Of a DNA stretch of 64,000 nucleotides, positions 50,771 to 59,369 are shown one piece after another. A program made the position numbers and the translations under genes. Under the pieces are notes generated by a model. That model did no database searches, was not told where the DNA came from, and was given only the letters and a program-made list of their open reading frames with translations. Position 1 is the first letter of the stretch. Each line of letters starts with the position of its first letter. Source of the stretch: Pedobacter ghigonis (lineage in GTDB: Bacteria; Bacteroidota; Bacteroidia; Sphingobacteriales; Sphingobacteriaceae); assembly GCF_903166585.1 (NCBI RefSeq), contig NZ_CAESCM010000014.1, positions 1 through 64,000 of the forward strand. The letters are read 5' to 3'.

Positions 50771-53698
50771 ATGACCCTAAATAAAATTAACAACCATAAA
50801 ACAGGGCGTAAAATATTACTTACGCTTGCTTTGATATACAGTACAGTTTTACCACTTCTGGCACAAAACAGTGGTATAGCCAGTACTTTATCGCCCATGC
50901 CTTCGGTTACACAGGGCAATAGCAAAACAGCTATTTCATTGAACGGGGAGTGGCTTTTTGCTGCAGGCCACAGCACTAAAACTTCTGCTATAAAAGTACC
51001 GGGAGAGTGGGTAATGCAAGGCTATACCGTAAATGCCGGAGAAACAGCAACCTATAACAAAATTTTTTCAGTACCTCAAAACTGGAAGGGCAACCGCATT
51101 AAATTGCGTTTTGACGGCGTGAGTTCGCATGCTATAGTTAAAGTAAATGGTAAAAAATTAGCCGAACACGAAGGTAGTTTTGTTCCTTTCGAAATAGATA
51201 TTACCGATGTCCTTAAAAGTGGTGAAAATTTACTGCAGGTTGAAGTGCAGGCCAATACCATCAGCGATATTTTAGCCTGTACTTCGCAATATGCCGTACA
51301 TACCGTTGGTGGTATTTTGCGTAATGTAACGTTGTTTGCCCTGCCAGAAATAAATATTTCTGACTTCACCGTAATTACCAATTTAAACGAAAAATTCACA
51401 GATGCTACTTTAATACTAAATACCACTATCGATAACAAAAGCCAGCGAAATAGTTCGATACAACTGGCCTACACATTAACAGACCACAGCGGCAAGGTTG
51501 TGCTGGTTAAAATAACAGCAGCACAGCAGGTTGGTGCCGCAACAGCACAAAAAATACCAGAAAACAGTTTTACGGTTAAAAATCCGTTAAAGTGGAATAC
51601 CGACCGGCCATACCTTTACAATTTGCAAACGGTATTGTTGATAGACGGAAAGCCTGTTCAAACCAACCGGCAAAAAGTAGGCTTCAGAGAAGTTAGGGTA
51701 AACGGAAACCAGTTAATGGTAAACGGACGGCCTGTAAAATTAAGGGGAGTAAACCGTCATTCGGTACATCCGCTAACCGGCCGCGCCATCAGCGATGAGC
51801 TGGAATTAAAAGATGCCGAATTATTTAAAAAGGCCAATTGCAATTACATCCGCACCTCGCATTACCCGCCTAGCGAAAGGTTTTTAGCCATAGCCGATAG
51901 TATTGGTTTGTTTGTAGAGAACGAAAGCTCTTTAACCTGGATTCAGCACGGAGCTTCTCCGATCTGGAAATTGTGGAATTATAAAGACGAAAAATTCTAC
52001 CCCTACATGCTGGCCGCCAATATCGAAAAAATGCAGGCAGCTAAAAATCACCCTTCGGTAATTATATGGAGCCTGGGTAACGAAAGTTACTGGAGCCCCC
52101 TATGGGATAAAGTTTACCGCGAGGCGAAAAAATTAGATCCTACGCGCCCCATTTCATTCCACGATCAATGCTGGGGAGGTTTTAACAATGGGGGTAACAA
52201 GGTTGATATTGCCAATTACCATTATCCGGGTATTAACGGCCCGAAAGCTACTGATACCATGAAGAGGCCTGTTTTATTTGGAGAGTATGCGCATTTAAGT
52301 ACGTATAACCGCCGCGAGTTGTTAACCGATCCGGGTGTAAGGGCAAGTTTCGGCCCATCGCTGGTTAAAATGTACGATAGCATGTATGTGCACAAAGGAA
52401 ATTTAGGTGGTGCCATATGGAGCGGTATTGATGATACTTTTCACCTGCCCGATGGCAGTATTGTAGGCTATGGACCCTGGGGGCCGATTGATGCCTGGAG
52501 GAGGTTAAAGCCCGAGTACTGGGGCATGAAAAAAGCCTACTCACCTGTAGTAGTTAAAAACATTTTTCAACCGGTGGTTAAAAATGGTAAATTGGTATTG
52601 CAGATAGAAAACCGTCACGATTTTATCTCTTTGAGCGATGTAGAAATAAATGCAAAGGTTGATGGTGAGGCGATTCATTTAAACTCGGCCATTAAACCAC
52701 ATGGCGAAGGCACATTGCAGGTACCTGTAAAAGCCGATACTAAAGAAGTTTATATTTCATTTAAAGATCCTTCAGGTAACATCGTAAATGAAGAGTTGAT
52801 TGTTTTAAAACCTGCGGAAGAAAAGGAGCAAAGCAGTAAGGTTGCCTTATCATTTACTGAAAACGAAATGGCCTATTTGATAACTCAGGGCGATGTAAAT
52901 TATACCATTAGCAAAATTACCGGTATCATATCCGGTGCAACAATTAAAGGCAAACAAGTTTTAACACAAGGACCTGTTTTTGGTGTGGTAACCATGAACA
53001 GCGAAGATGGGGGCAAACCCAACGTAGCAGGCGAAACCTATCAGAATAATATTTATCCGGTTAAAAACTATCCGCTATACACCATTTTTGCCAATACAAT
53101 TAAGGCAGATCAAACTGCTGATGCAATTATTTTCACGATAAAAACTACTTACACCAATGGTGAAGGTAATTTAACTTATACCTTTTCTGGTGATGGCAAT
53201 ACCCGCGTAGATTACGAAGTAAAAACAAGCCTCGAAAAACCTTATCAATACGGAATGATTTTTCAGCTGCCTAAAACTTTCGATGAATTAAACTGGAAAC
53301 GTAAAGGTGAGTTTAGCGTTTATGCACCGGAAGATATTGCCCGCGATAAGGGAACAGCGAAATTAAATGCCAGATGGTTACCTGCTGTAGAAGAATTTGG
53401 GAAACCTGGCGCTAAGCTTTGGAAAGATGATGCCAACGAAATGGGATCGAACGACTTCAGGTCGACCAAACAGCAGGTTCTACAGGCTCAATTGAGCGAT
53501 GGCCATAGCCGCCTGCTTATCCAATCAGATGGCAAGCAAGCATCGCGCAGCTGGCTACAGGACGAAAAAATACAATTATTGATAGCCGATTATTCGAATA
53601 ATGGTTCAGAGCCGTTTTATGGCAGTCCCTTTACCGATAACCGCATCAATATTAAGGGTAAAACACTGAAAGGAAGTGTTAAATTTAGGTTGCTATAA
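50771..53698 (+). CDS. Glycoside hydrolase family 2 (second of two)
   Basis: The 975-residue product has a signal peptide ending near LLAQ (residue 32) and the same domain order as its neighbour. The acid/base is Glu438 (WSLGNESYWSPLWD) and the nucleophile Glu505 (PVLFGEYAHLS). The two share GEWVMQG, KIRL-type jelly-roll and C-terminal NDFRSTK motifs, so they are tandem paralogs. Differences around the active site (FDEYVHLN against FGEYAHLS, NESGKYKEY against NESYWSPLW) suggest different leaving groups or sugars. It probably works in the periplasm on oligosaccharides imported by SusCD. Confidence 0.92.
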   Translation: MTLNKINNHKTGRKILLTLALIYSTVLPLLAQNSGIASTLSPMPSVTQGNSKTAISLNGEWLFAAGHSTKTSAIKVPGEWVMQGYTVNAGETATYNKIFSVPQNWKGNRIKLRFDGVSSHAIVKVNGKKLAEHEGSFVPFEIDITDVLKSGENLLQVEVQANTISDILACTSQYAVHTVGGILRNVTLFALPEINISDFTVITNLNEKFTDATLILNTTIDNKSQRNSSIQLAYTLTDHSGKVVLVKITAAQQVGAATAQKIPENSFTVKNPLKWNTDRPYLYNLQTVLLIDGKPVQTNRQKVGFREVRVNGNQLMVNGRPVKLRGVNRHSVHPLTGRAISDELELKDAELFKKANCNYIRTSHYPPSERFLAIADSIGLFVENESSLTWIQHGASPIWKLWNYKDEKFYPYMLAANIEKMQAAKNHPSVIIWSLGNESYWSPLWDKVYREAKKLDPTRPISFHDQCWGGFNNGGNKVDIANYHYPGINGPKATDTMKRPVLFGEYAHLSTYNRRELLTDPGVRASFGPSLVKMYDSMYVHKGNLGGAIWSGIDDTFHLPDGSIVGYGPWGPIDAWRRLKPEYWGMKKAYSPVVVKNIFQPVVKNGKLVLQIENRHDFISLSDVEINAKVDGEAIHLNSAIKPHGEGTLQVPVKADTKEVYISFKDPSGNIVNEELIVLKPAEEKEQSSKVALSFTENEMAYLITQGDVNYTISKITGIISGATIKGKQVLTQGPVFGVVTMNSEDGGKPNVAGETYQNNIYPVKNYPLYTIFANTIKADQTADAIIFTIKTTYTNGEGNLTYTFSGDGNTRVDYEVKTSLEKPYQYGMIFQLPKTFDELNWKRKGEFSVYAPEDIARDKGTAKLNARWLPAVEEFGKPGAKLWKDDANEMGSNDFRSTKQQVLQAQLSDGHSRLLIQSDGKQASRSWLQDEKIQLLIADYSNNGSEPFYGSPFTDNRINIKGKTLKGSVKFRLL

Positions 53699-53700
53699 AA

Positions 53701-53760
53701 ATCGTCATTGCGAGAAGGCTTTTTCAGCCGACGAAGCAATCTTACAACGATCGCCATAAG
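53701..53760. repeat. Half copy of the TCGTCATTG palindromic repeat
   Basis: ATCGTCATTGCGAGAAGGC...ACGAAGCAATCTTACAACGATCG resembles one arm of the element at 29827-29940. It lies between the second GH2 gene and the dehydratase gene. Confidence 0.6.
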
Positions 53761-53857
53761 GGTGCGAATTATGGCAGACAAAGAAAAGAGAAACTATCGG
53801 ATGGTAACATCCGACAGCACGTACTGTAGGGGAATCGATTAAAATAAAAACACAAAA

Positions 53858-55024
53858 ATGAAAATAACAGATGTAAAAGTATGGCTGGTTGAAGGTGTAA
53901 AGTACAACTGGACATTATTAAAAATATATACCGATACCGGTCACACCGGAGTGGGCGAAGCCACCAACTGGCCGGGCAGCCCCATTGTTTTCGAAGCAGC
54001 AAAACATGTTGGTGAGCGCATTATTGGCTTAGACCCGATGAAAACCGATTTTATCTGGACTAAACTGTACCGCGATCTAAACTGGATGGGGCCATTTGGT
54101 GCCAGTATGTGCGCCATCAGTGGTATCGATATGGCACTGCTCGATTTAAAGGCAAAAGTGTTGGGCGTACCCTGCTACGAATTATTAGGAGGTGCTTTTA
54201 GGAAAGATATACTACTCTATGCCAATTACTGGTTTACGGGTGGCGGCCACAATGCAGCAGATTATGCTGAGCAGGCACTAAAAGTTAAAGCAGCTGGTTT
54301 TACCGGCTTAAAATTCGATCCCTTTGCTCATACCAATTATTTGTATGGCGAAGATTTATCGTCGAACCTGCAGCTCACAGCAGCTCAGCAAGATCTGGCA
54401 TTTAACGTAAGCAAAGCCGTACGCGATGCTGTTGGTCCTGATTGCGATATCATGATCGAAACCCATGCCATGCTCAATTATCGTGTAGCCGTTACCATGG
54501 CGCAAAGGCTCTCTGAACTCAATATTACCTGGTACGAAGAACCAGCAGGACCCGAAAATGCCAATACTTTAAAAGCCATGCGCGACAGGATTCCGGCAAA
54601 TGTTTCCATCTGCGTGGGCGAGCGCCATTATACCCGTCATGGTATTCGCGATGTGCTGGAAAAACACATTTGCGATGTAATGATGCCCGATATTACCCGC
54701 TGCGGAGGTCCTTCAGAGATGAAACGCATGGCAACCATGATGGAAGCTTATAATGTATTGCTGGCACCGCATAACCCTAACGGACCACTTTCTACACTGG
54801 CTTCGGCGCAGGTTTGTGCTTCGGTGCCTAATTTTTTCAGGCAGGAATTTATGTTTAACGATGTGCCGTGGCGCGATGAAATCATTACACACCCCATCGC
54901 AGATATGGTGCAGAACGGCCATTTAAAACTGAGCGAAAGACCAGGTTTAGGGGTAGATTTAATTGAAGAAGAAATGGAAAAACACCCGGGAATTTTAACA
55001 CCCAGGGCAGGTTTTTATGTTTAA
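53858..55024 (+). CDS. Enolase-superfamily sugar acid dehydratase (DgoD-like, mandelate racemase group)
   Basis: The 388-residue protein has the N-terminal capping domain (GHTGVGEATNWPG, AISGIDMALLDLKAKVLGVP) and a TIM barrel. Metal ligands are Glu201 in MIETHA, Glu227 in YEEPAGP and Glu255 in VGERHYTR. His203 and His305 (APHNPNGP) are the general acid/base pair. The spacing E/D-x-H, +24, +28, +50 closely follows galactonate dehydratase DgoD (APHCPLGP), where His is also two after the first ligand. It should dehydrate a C5-C6 aldonate to the 2-keto-3-deoxy acid in the cytoplasm. The gene is eight bases before the SDR gene. The exact sugar acid cannot be fixed from sequence. Confidence 0.88.
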   Translation: MKITDVKVWLVEGVKYNWTLLKIYTDTGHTGVGEATNWPGSPIVFEAAKHVGERIIGLDPMKTDFIWTKLYRDLNWMGPFGASMCAISGIDMALLDLKAKVLGVPCYELLGGAFRKDILLYANYWFTGGGHNAADYAEQALKVKAAGFTGLKFDPFAHTNYLYGEDLSSNLQLTAAQQDLAFNVSKAVRDAVGPDCDIMIETHAMLNYRVAVTMAQRLSELNITWYEEPAGPENANTLKAMRDRIPANVSICVGERHYTRHGIRDVLEKHICDVMMPDITRCGGPSEMKRMATMMEAYNVLLAPHNPNGPLSTLASAQVCASVPNFFRQEFMFNDVPWRDEIITHPIADMVQNGHLKLSERPGLGVDLIEEEMEKHPGILTPRAGFYV

Positions 55025-55032
55025 TTGATATT

Positions 55033-55821
55033 ATGGCACTAACGATAGATTTAAAAGGAAAAATAGCTTTGGTAACCGGTGTTACCTCGGGTATTGGTTT
55101 GGGGATTGCCAAAATGATGGCCAAAGCCGGCTGCACAGTAATTGGATGTGCAGAGCAAAGCGAAACGAGTGATGTAGCCCAGCGGTTTTTGGCCGAAATG
55201 GAATCTTATGATGCCCATACCGATTATTTTAAAGCGGATATGGCAGCAGCAGAAGAGATTGAAAATCTGGTTGCTGATATTACCAGCGATTACGGTCGGC
55301 TGGATATTTTAGTTTCTAACGCAGGGCAAAATGTATTTACCGGTTTAGCAAACAGTAACGAAAAAGACTGGCAGTTTAACCTCGATTTAAACCTAACCGC
55401 ACATTGGCGACTCGCCAAAAGCTGTAAACCACTGCTGGCACAAAATATAGGGGTAATCATCATCATGGCTTCCAACCATGCCTACGCCAGTATACCGGGC
55501 TGTGCACCTTATAGTGTGGCTAAAACTGCCCTAACGGGTTTGGTTAGGAGCCTGGCTATAGAATGGGGCCCAGGCATCAGAACGGTTGGCATTGCACCTG
55601 GTTTTATCGACACACCGGGCAATCAGCAATGGTTTAATGGTTTCGAAAATCCGGAAGAGGAAAGACAGCGCACCGTAAACCTTCACCCAGTAAAAAAGAT
55701 CGGCACCGTAGAAGAAATTGGCGGTTGGTGCGTGTTTTTGGCAAGCGAATATGCTGCTTTTGCCTCGGGTGTTACCTATTTGGTTGATGGAGGTAGAAGC
55801 GCGGTGATGCAGGATAGGTAG
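55033..55821 (+). CDS. Short-chain dehydrogenase/reductase, probable sugar dehydrogenase
   Basis: The 262-residue SDR has the nucleotide-binding TGVTSGIG (15-22), NAGQN, the catalytic Ser147 (MASNHAYA), Tyr160 and Lys164 (YSVAK), and the end motif ASGVTYLVDGG. This is the classical type, usually tetrameric and NAD(P)-dependent. In context it should oxidise a sugar at C1 to its lactone, the first step before the SMP-30 lactonase and the dehydratase. It could equally oxidise another carbon. The start is 8 bases after the dehydratase stop, so they are co-transcribed. Confidence 0.9.
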   Translation: MALTIDLKGKIALVTGVTSGIGLGIAKMMAKAGCTVIGCAEQSETSDVAQRFLAEMESYDAHTDYFKADMAAAEEIENLVADITSDYGRLDILVSNAGQNVFTGLANSNEKDWQFNLDLNLTAHWRLAKSCKPLLAQNIGVIIIMASNHAYASIPGCAPYSVAKTALTGLVRSLAIEWGPGIRTVGIAPGFIDTPGNQQWFNGFENPEEERQRTVNLHPVKKIGTVEEIGGWCVFLASEYAAFASGVTYLVDGGRSAVMQDR

Positions 55822-55922
55822 GAGGGATGATGGATGAGGGAAGATGGAAGAGGGAGCATGGGAGAGGGAAGATGTGAGATGGATGATGGAAGATGGGAAA
55901 TGTGAGATGGGAAATAAGATAT
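55822..55922. repeat. Purine-rich low-complexity tract
   Basis: About 100 bases made of short GATGG, GAGGGA, GGAAGATG and GAGATGGG pieces lie between the SDR and lactonase genes. The strand bias is strong: almost no C. It could form unusual structure or be a replication-slippage scar. It is not coding. Confidence 0.7.
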
Positions 55923-55929
55923 AAAATGT

Positions 55930-56811
55930 ATGATGGAGATTTGGAAGCCGGATTTAATTTACAAGGCAGATTTAACTTTAGGCGAGGGTGCCCGTTGGCA
56001 TGCTGAATGGCAAAAGTTTTTGTTTATCGATATCAAAGGTAAACTAATTGGCACCTGTAACCCTTTAAACGGGAAGTTGGTTATCCAAAAAACAACAAAA
56101 ATGCCCGGTATGCTGGCTCCGGCTGCCGATGGTAAACTTTTAGTGGCTTTACAAGGCGAAATTGCTTTATTGGATTTTGAGACCGGTAAAACGCAAAGCC
56201 TGATTAAATTTAAAGAGGATGAAGAAAACCGGAGTAACGATGGTGCCTGCGATGCACTAGGCAGACTATGGGTAGGTACCATGCATGTTAATGCCAGGCA
56301 TCATGCCGGAAATCTTTATTGTTACAACGGTAAACTGGTAAAAAAAATAAAAAACACAAGTGTGTCCAATGGGATTTGCTGGTCGCCAGATAACCGCACT
56401 TTATATTACATAGATAGCTTTTTGTATCACATTAAGGCTTTCGATTACGATTTAACTACAGGTAACATCAGCAACGAAAGGGTTGTGGTAGAAATACCCG
56501 GACCTAATATGCTGGCCGATGGAATGTGTATCGATAATGAAGGGATGCTTTGGGTGGCCATGTGGGGAGGAAGTTGTGTAAACAGGTATAATCCACACAA
56601 TGGCACCTGCATAGGAAAGATCGAAGTTAATGCCCCTCATGTTACCAGTTGTGCTTTTGGTGGCGAGCTGATGAACCAGCTATTGATTACTACTGCAAAA
56701 GAGGGGTTAAATGAGGAAGAATTAAAAAAATACCCGCATAGCGGCTCCTTGTTTTTGGTAAAATTAAACGTAACAGGCCTTCCGGCTGTACCGTACAAAC
56801 CCCATCTATAG
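55930..56811 (+). CDS. SMP-30/gluconolactonase family lactonase
   Basis: The 293-residue six-bladed propeller protein has LGEGARWHAEWQKFLFIDI (Glu19), RSNDGACDALGRLWVGTM (Asn103), SNGICWSPDNRTLYYID (Asn147) and LADGMCIDNEGMLWVA (Asp197). These positions match the divalent-metal and substrate residues of SMP-30 (Glu18, Asn103, Asn154, Asp204). It hydrolyses sugar lactones to aldonates. It has no signal peptide and is cytosolic. It links the SDR step to the dehydratase. The start could be the first or second of two adjacent ATG codons. Confidence 0.92.
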   Translation: MMEIWKPDLIYKADLTLGEGARWHAEWQKFLFIDIKGKLIGTCNPLNGKLVIQKTTKMPGMLAPAADGKLLVALQGEIALLDFETGKTQSLIKFKEDEENRSNDGACDALGRLWVGTMHVNARHHAGNLYCYNGKLVKKIKNTSVSNGICWSPDNRTLYYIDSFLYHIKAFDYDLTTGNISNERVVVEIPGPNMLADGMCIDNEGMLWVAMWGGSCVNRYNPHNGTCIGKIEVNAPHVTSCAFGGELMNQLLITTAKEGLNEEELKKYPHSGSLFLVKLNVTGLPAVPYKPHL

Positions 56812-56862
56812 CATTTGGCTTTGCCAAACAACAAATAATACTAACCAAATAATACTGTTTAT

Positions 56863-58515
56863 ATGAAACTGGAATTTTTCGATTACCTGATTATTGCCGT
56901 TTATTTTATTCTGGTAATGGGCATTGGATTAGTGCTGAAGAAGAGAATAAAAACTGGTAATGATTTTTTGCTCAGCTCGCACAATATTCCTTTGTGGATT
57001 ACCTGCCTGGCCTTTATCTCTGCCAATTTAGGCGCACAGGAAGTTTTAGGTATGGCCGCCAATGGTGCCAAATATGGTTTGTACACCATGCATTTTTACT
57101 GGCTTGGTGCTGCTTTGGCCATGATCTTTTTAGGTGTGTACATGATGCCTTTTTATTATGGCAGTAAAGCCCGTAGTGTACCTGAATATCTAAAACTGCG
57201 TTTCGACGAAAAAACAAGAACTTTTAATGCCTTTACTTTTGCCGCCATGACTGTTTTCTCGTCGGGTGTTTCATTGTATGCACTTGCAATGTTAATGAAA
57301 GTGATTTTAGGCTGGGATTTCGACTTATCGATCTGGCTGGCCGCGGGTGTGGTATTGATTTATACTTTTTCAGGAGGTTTAACAGGTGCCATTTATAACG
57401 AAGTGCTGCAATTCTTCCTCATCATTATTGGCATAGCACCATTGGTTTATATTGGTTTGGATAAAGCGGGAGGGATTGATGGCATCCTTCAGCATGTAGA
57501 TGCAGCTAAGCTCCATGTTTGGAAAGGATTAGACAGTCCGGCCAATAACCCCATGGGGGTAGATGCCTTCAGTATGGTGTTTGGTTTGGGCTTTGTTTTG
57601 GCTTTTGGTTACTGGTGTACCGATTTTTTAGTAGTACAGCGCGCCATGGCCACCCGAAACCTGAACGAAGCGCAGCGTACACCTGTTTTGGCTGCCTTCC
57701 CTAAAATATTAATGCCTGCCATTGTAATTCTTCCCGGTATTATTTTGCTGGCCTTGCAAGGTCAGTATACCGGTTTTGATTTACCGGTAAATGTAAATGG
57801 CGATAAAGATTACAATATGGTACTGCCTTTACTCTTGCAAAAGCTTTATCCTACAGGTTTACTCGGCCTGGGGATTACGGCTTTAATCGCTTCTTTTATG
57901 AGTGGCATGGCTGGTAATGTTACCGCTTTTAACACCGTATTTACTTACGATATCTACCAAACACACATCAAAAGGAATGCTTCAGACCGGCATTATTTAA
58001 TGGTGGGTAAAGCTACTACTATTGCCGGGATACTGATTTCGATAGCTACAGCTTACGTGGCACAAGGCTTTAACAGCATAATGGATTTATTGCAACTGGT
58101 ATTCAGTTTCGTTAATGCGCCATTATTTGCCACTTTCTTTTTGGGTATGTTTTGGAAACGTACTACCGGCCATGGGGCTTTTTGGGGTCTGTTATCAGGC
58201 ACAGTTGCTGCGGCTGTAACCCATGGTTTATCAGTTGCCGAGGGTAAAGGAGGCTGGCTGGCTCATGCATTCGATTTTTATTCAGCAACGGGACAGGCTT
58301 TTACCATTGCTTCAATTTCATTTATCGTGTGCTTGTTATCAACCATAGCCATTAGCTTATTTACCAGGGCAAAAGATGAAAAGGAATTGCTTGGCCTGGT
58401 ATATAGTTTAACGCCTAAACAAGATTTAAAAAGCAAAACCTGGTATTCCAATCCGCTATATCTGGGTATGATAGTGCTCGCCATTACCTTGTTTTTTAAT
58501 GTACTCTTCTTTTAA
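56863..58515 (+). CDS. Sodium:solute symporter family transporter (SSS, SGLT-like)
   Basis: The 550-residue membrane protein has about 14 hydrophobic segments, beginning FDYLIIAVYFILVMGIGL and including NDFLLSSHNIPLWITCLA, GLTGAIYNEVLQFFLII and ASFMSGMAGNVTAFNTVFTYD. These are typical of SSS sugar or organic-acid carriers driven by Na+. It would carry the monosaccharide or sugar acid from the periplasm into the cytoplasm for oxidation. It is the last gene of the catabolic run. Two strong hairpins follow before the convergent operon. Confidence 0.93.
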   Translation: MKLEFFDYLIIAVYFILVMGIGLVLKKRIKTGNDFLLSSHNIPLWITCLAFISANLGAQEVLGMAANGAKYGLYTMHFYWLGAALAMIFLGVYMMPFYYGSKARSVPEYLKLRFDEKTRTFNAFTFAAMTVFSSGVSLYALAMLMKVILGWDFDLSIWLAAGVVLIYTFSGGLTGAIYNEVLQFFLIIIGIAPLVYIGLDKAGGIDGILQHVDAAKLHVWKGLDSPANNPMGVDAFSMVFGLGFVLAFGYWCTDFLVVQRAMATRNLNEAQRTPVLAAFPKILMPAIVILPGIILLALQGQYTGFDLPVNVNGDKDYNMVLPLLLQKLYPTGLLGLGITALIASFMSGMAGNVTAFNTVFTYDIYQTHIKRNASDRHYLMVGKATTIAGILISIATAYVAQGFNSIMDLLQLVFSFVNAPLFATFFLGMFWKRTTGHGAFWGLLSGTVAAAVTHGLSVAEGKGGWLAHAFDFYSATGQAFTIASISFIVCLLSTIAISLFTRAKDEKELLGLVYSLTPKQDLKSKTWYSNPLYLGMIVLAITLFFNVLFF

Positions 58516-58591
58516 CTGAGATATAAACCATGGCTTATTTAACATCTGTTAAAATAGCCTATAACCTAAAACTACCGCTAAGACTATTAAA

Positions 58592-58626
58592 GTGCCTCCA
58601 AAAACTAATTTGGTGTTTGGAGGTAC
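58592..58626. other. Hairpin downstream of the symporter gene
   Basis: GTGCCTCCAAA (58592-58602) pairs with TTTGGAGGTAC (58616-58626), ten of eleven positions, loop of 13. It is one of two strong stems between the convergent operons and has no T run on either side. Confidence 0.45.
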
Positions 58627-58649
58627 CTAATGGTGTCTCCGGATATTAA

Positions 58650-58682
58650 AAGGGCCCGGGCAGTATCCACCGCCGGGCCCTT
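58650..58682 (-). terminator. Terminator of the minus-strand SusCD operon
   Basis: AAGGGCCCGGGC (58650-58661) pairs with GCCGGGCCCTT (58672-58682) with one bulged G and a loop of ten. Read on the minus strand it is followed by TTTTAATA, a short T run. The plus side continues TTGGTCC, so it mainly suits the minus operon, about 110 bases past its last gene, but may also stop the symporter transcript. Confidence 0.7.
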
Positions 58683-58794
58683 GGTCCTAACTAACTAAAC
58701 CTAAAAATCTTTTATCGTTCGCAGAATATAATTTTTGGTGCTGCCATTTTTAAAAGCGTTTAAATTATCTTTTTGGGGACTGTAAAAGTTGTTC

Positions 58795-59343
58795 TTAGAA
58801 ACCTTTAATTGTTCTTATCACATAATCTTTAGATGAACCATCTGCAGCCGTAACACGATAGTAACGGTCTTTTGAAAAATCTGCAGGTGTTCCAAGTTTT
58901 GGAGCATCTTCCAAAGGCGTTACCATAGATGCGTCTGGAACAGTAATGTAGACCCATAACTTATTCAATTGGTCATTTGCAATTAAAGTTTGAAACTTTG
59001 CATACAAATCTGCTTTGGTTACCTTACCTGTAGGGCCGGCTTTCAGTACCGAATTTGCATCATAGGTAAGTGTTGTACTAAAACCAGTTTTACCATTAAC
59101 GGTTATTGGTGTACTTACTTTTTTAAATACAACTTCGCAAACGCGATCTTTTAGGTTTTCCTGATTAGGAGTTCCTTCTTTTATCACATCATCATATAAA
59201 AATCTGTAGGTGTAATCTACTGTAGACAATGCATTTTGATTAGAATTTTTCAATTCCTCCATCCCACGCTTTAAACATCCGGTAGATACTGAAATAACTA
59301 CAAGTGCAATTATACTTAAAAACGGTTTTATAATTTTTTTCAT
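58795..59343 (-). CDS. SusCD-associated lipoprotein (unassigned family)
   Basis: From ATG 59343 the product has 182 residues with a lipoprotein signal (MKKIIKPFLSIIALVVISVS, TGC lipobox). I do not recognise the main part as a named family. Its end, DFSKDRYYRVTAADGSSKDY, resembles the cadherin-like beta-sandwich ends found in lipoproteins that follow SusD, such as DUF5018 proteins. It would be a surface glycan-binding partner of the SusCD pair. A longer frame starting at 59379 would overlap the SusD gene. The gap to SusD is 26 bases with this start. Confidence 0.75.
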   Translation of the reverse strand: MKKIIKPFLSIIALVVISVSTGCLKRGMEELKNSNQNALSTVDYTYRFLYDDVIKEGTPNQENLKDRVCEVVFKKVSTPITVNGKTGFSTTLTYDANSVLKAGPTGKVTKADLYAKFQTLIANDQLNKLWVYITVPDASMVTPLEDAPKLGTPADFSKDRYYRVTAADGSSKDYVIRTIKGF

Positions 59344-59369
59344 CTTTTTCTCATTAATTTGTTTCAAAA

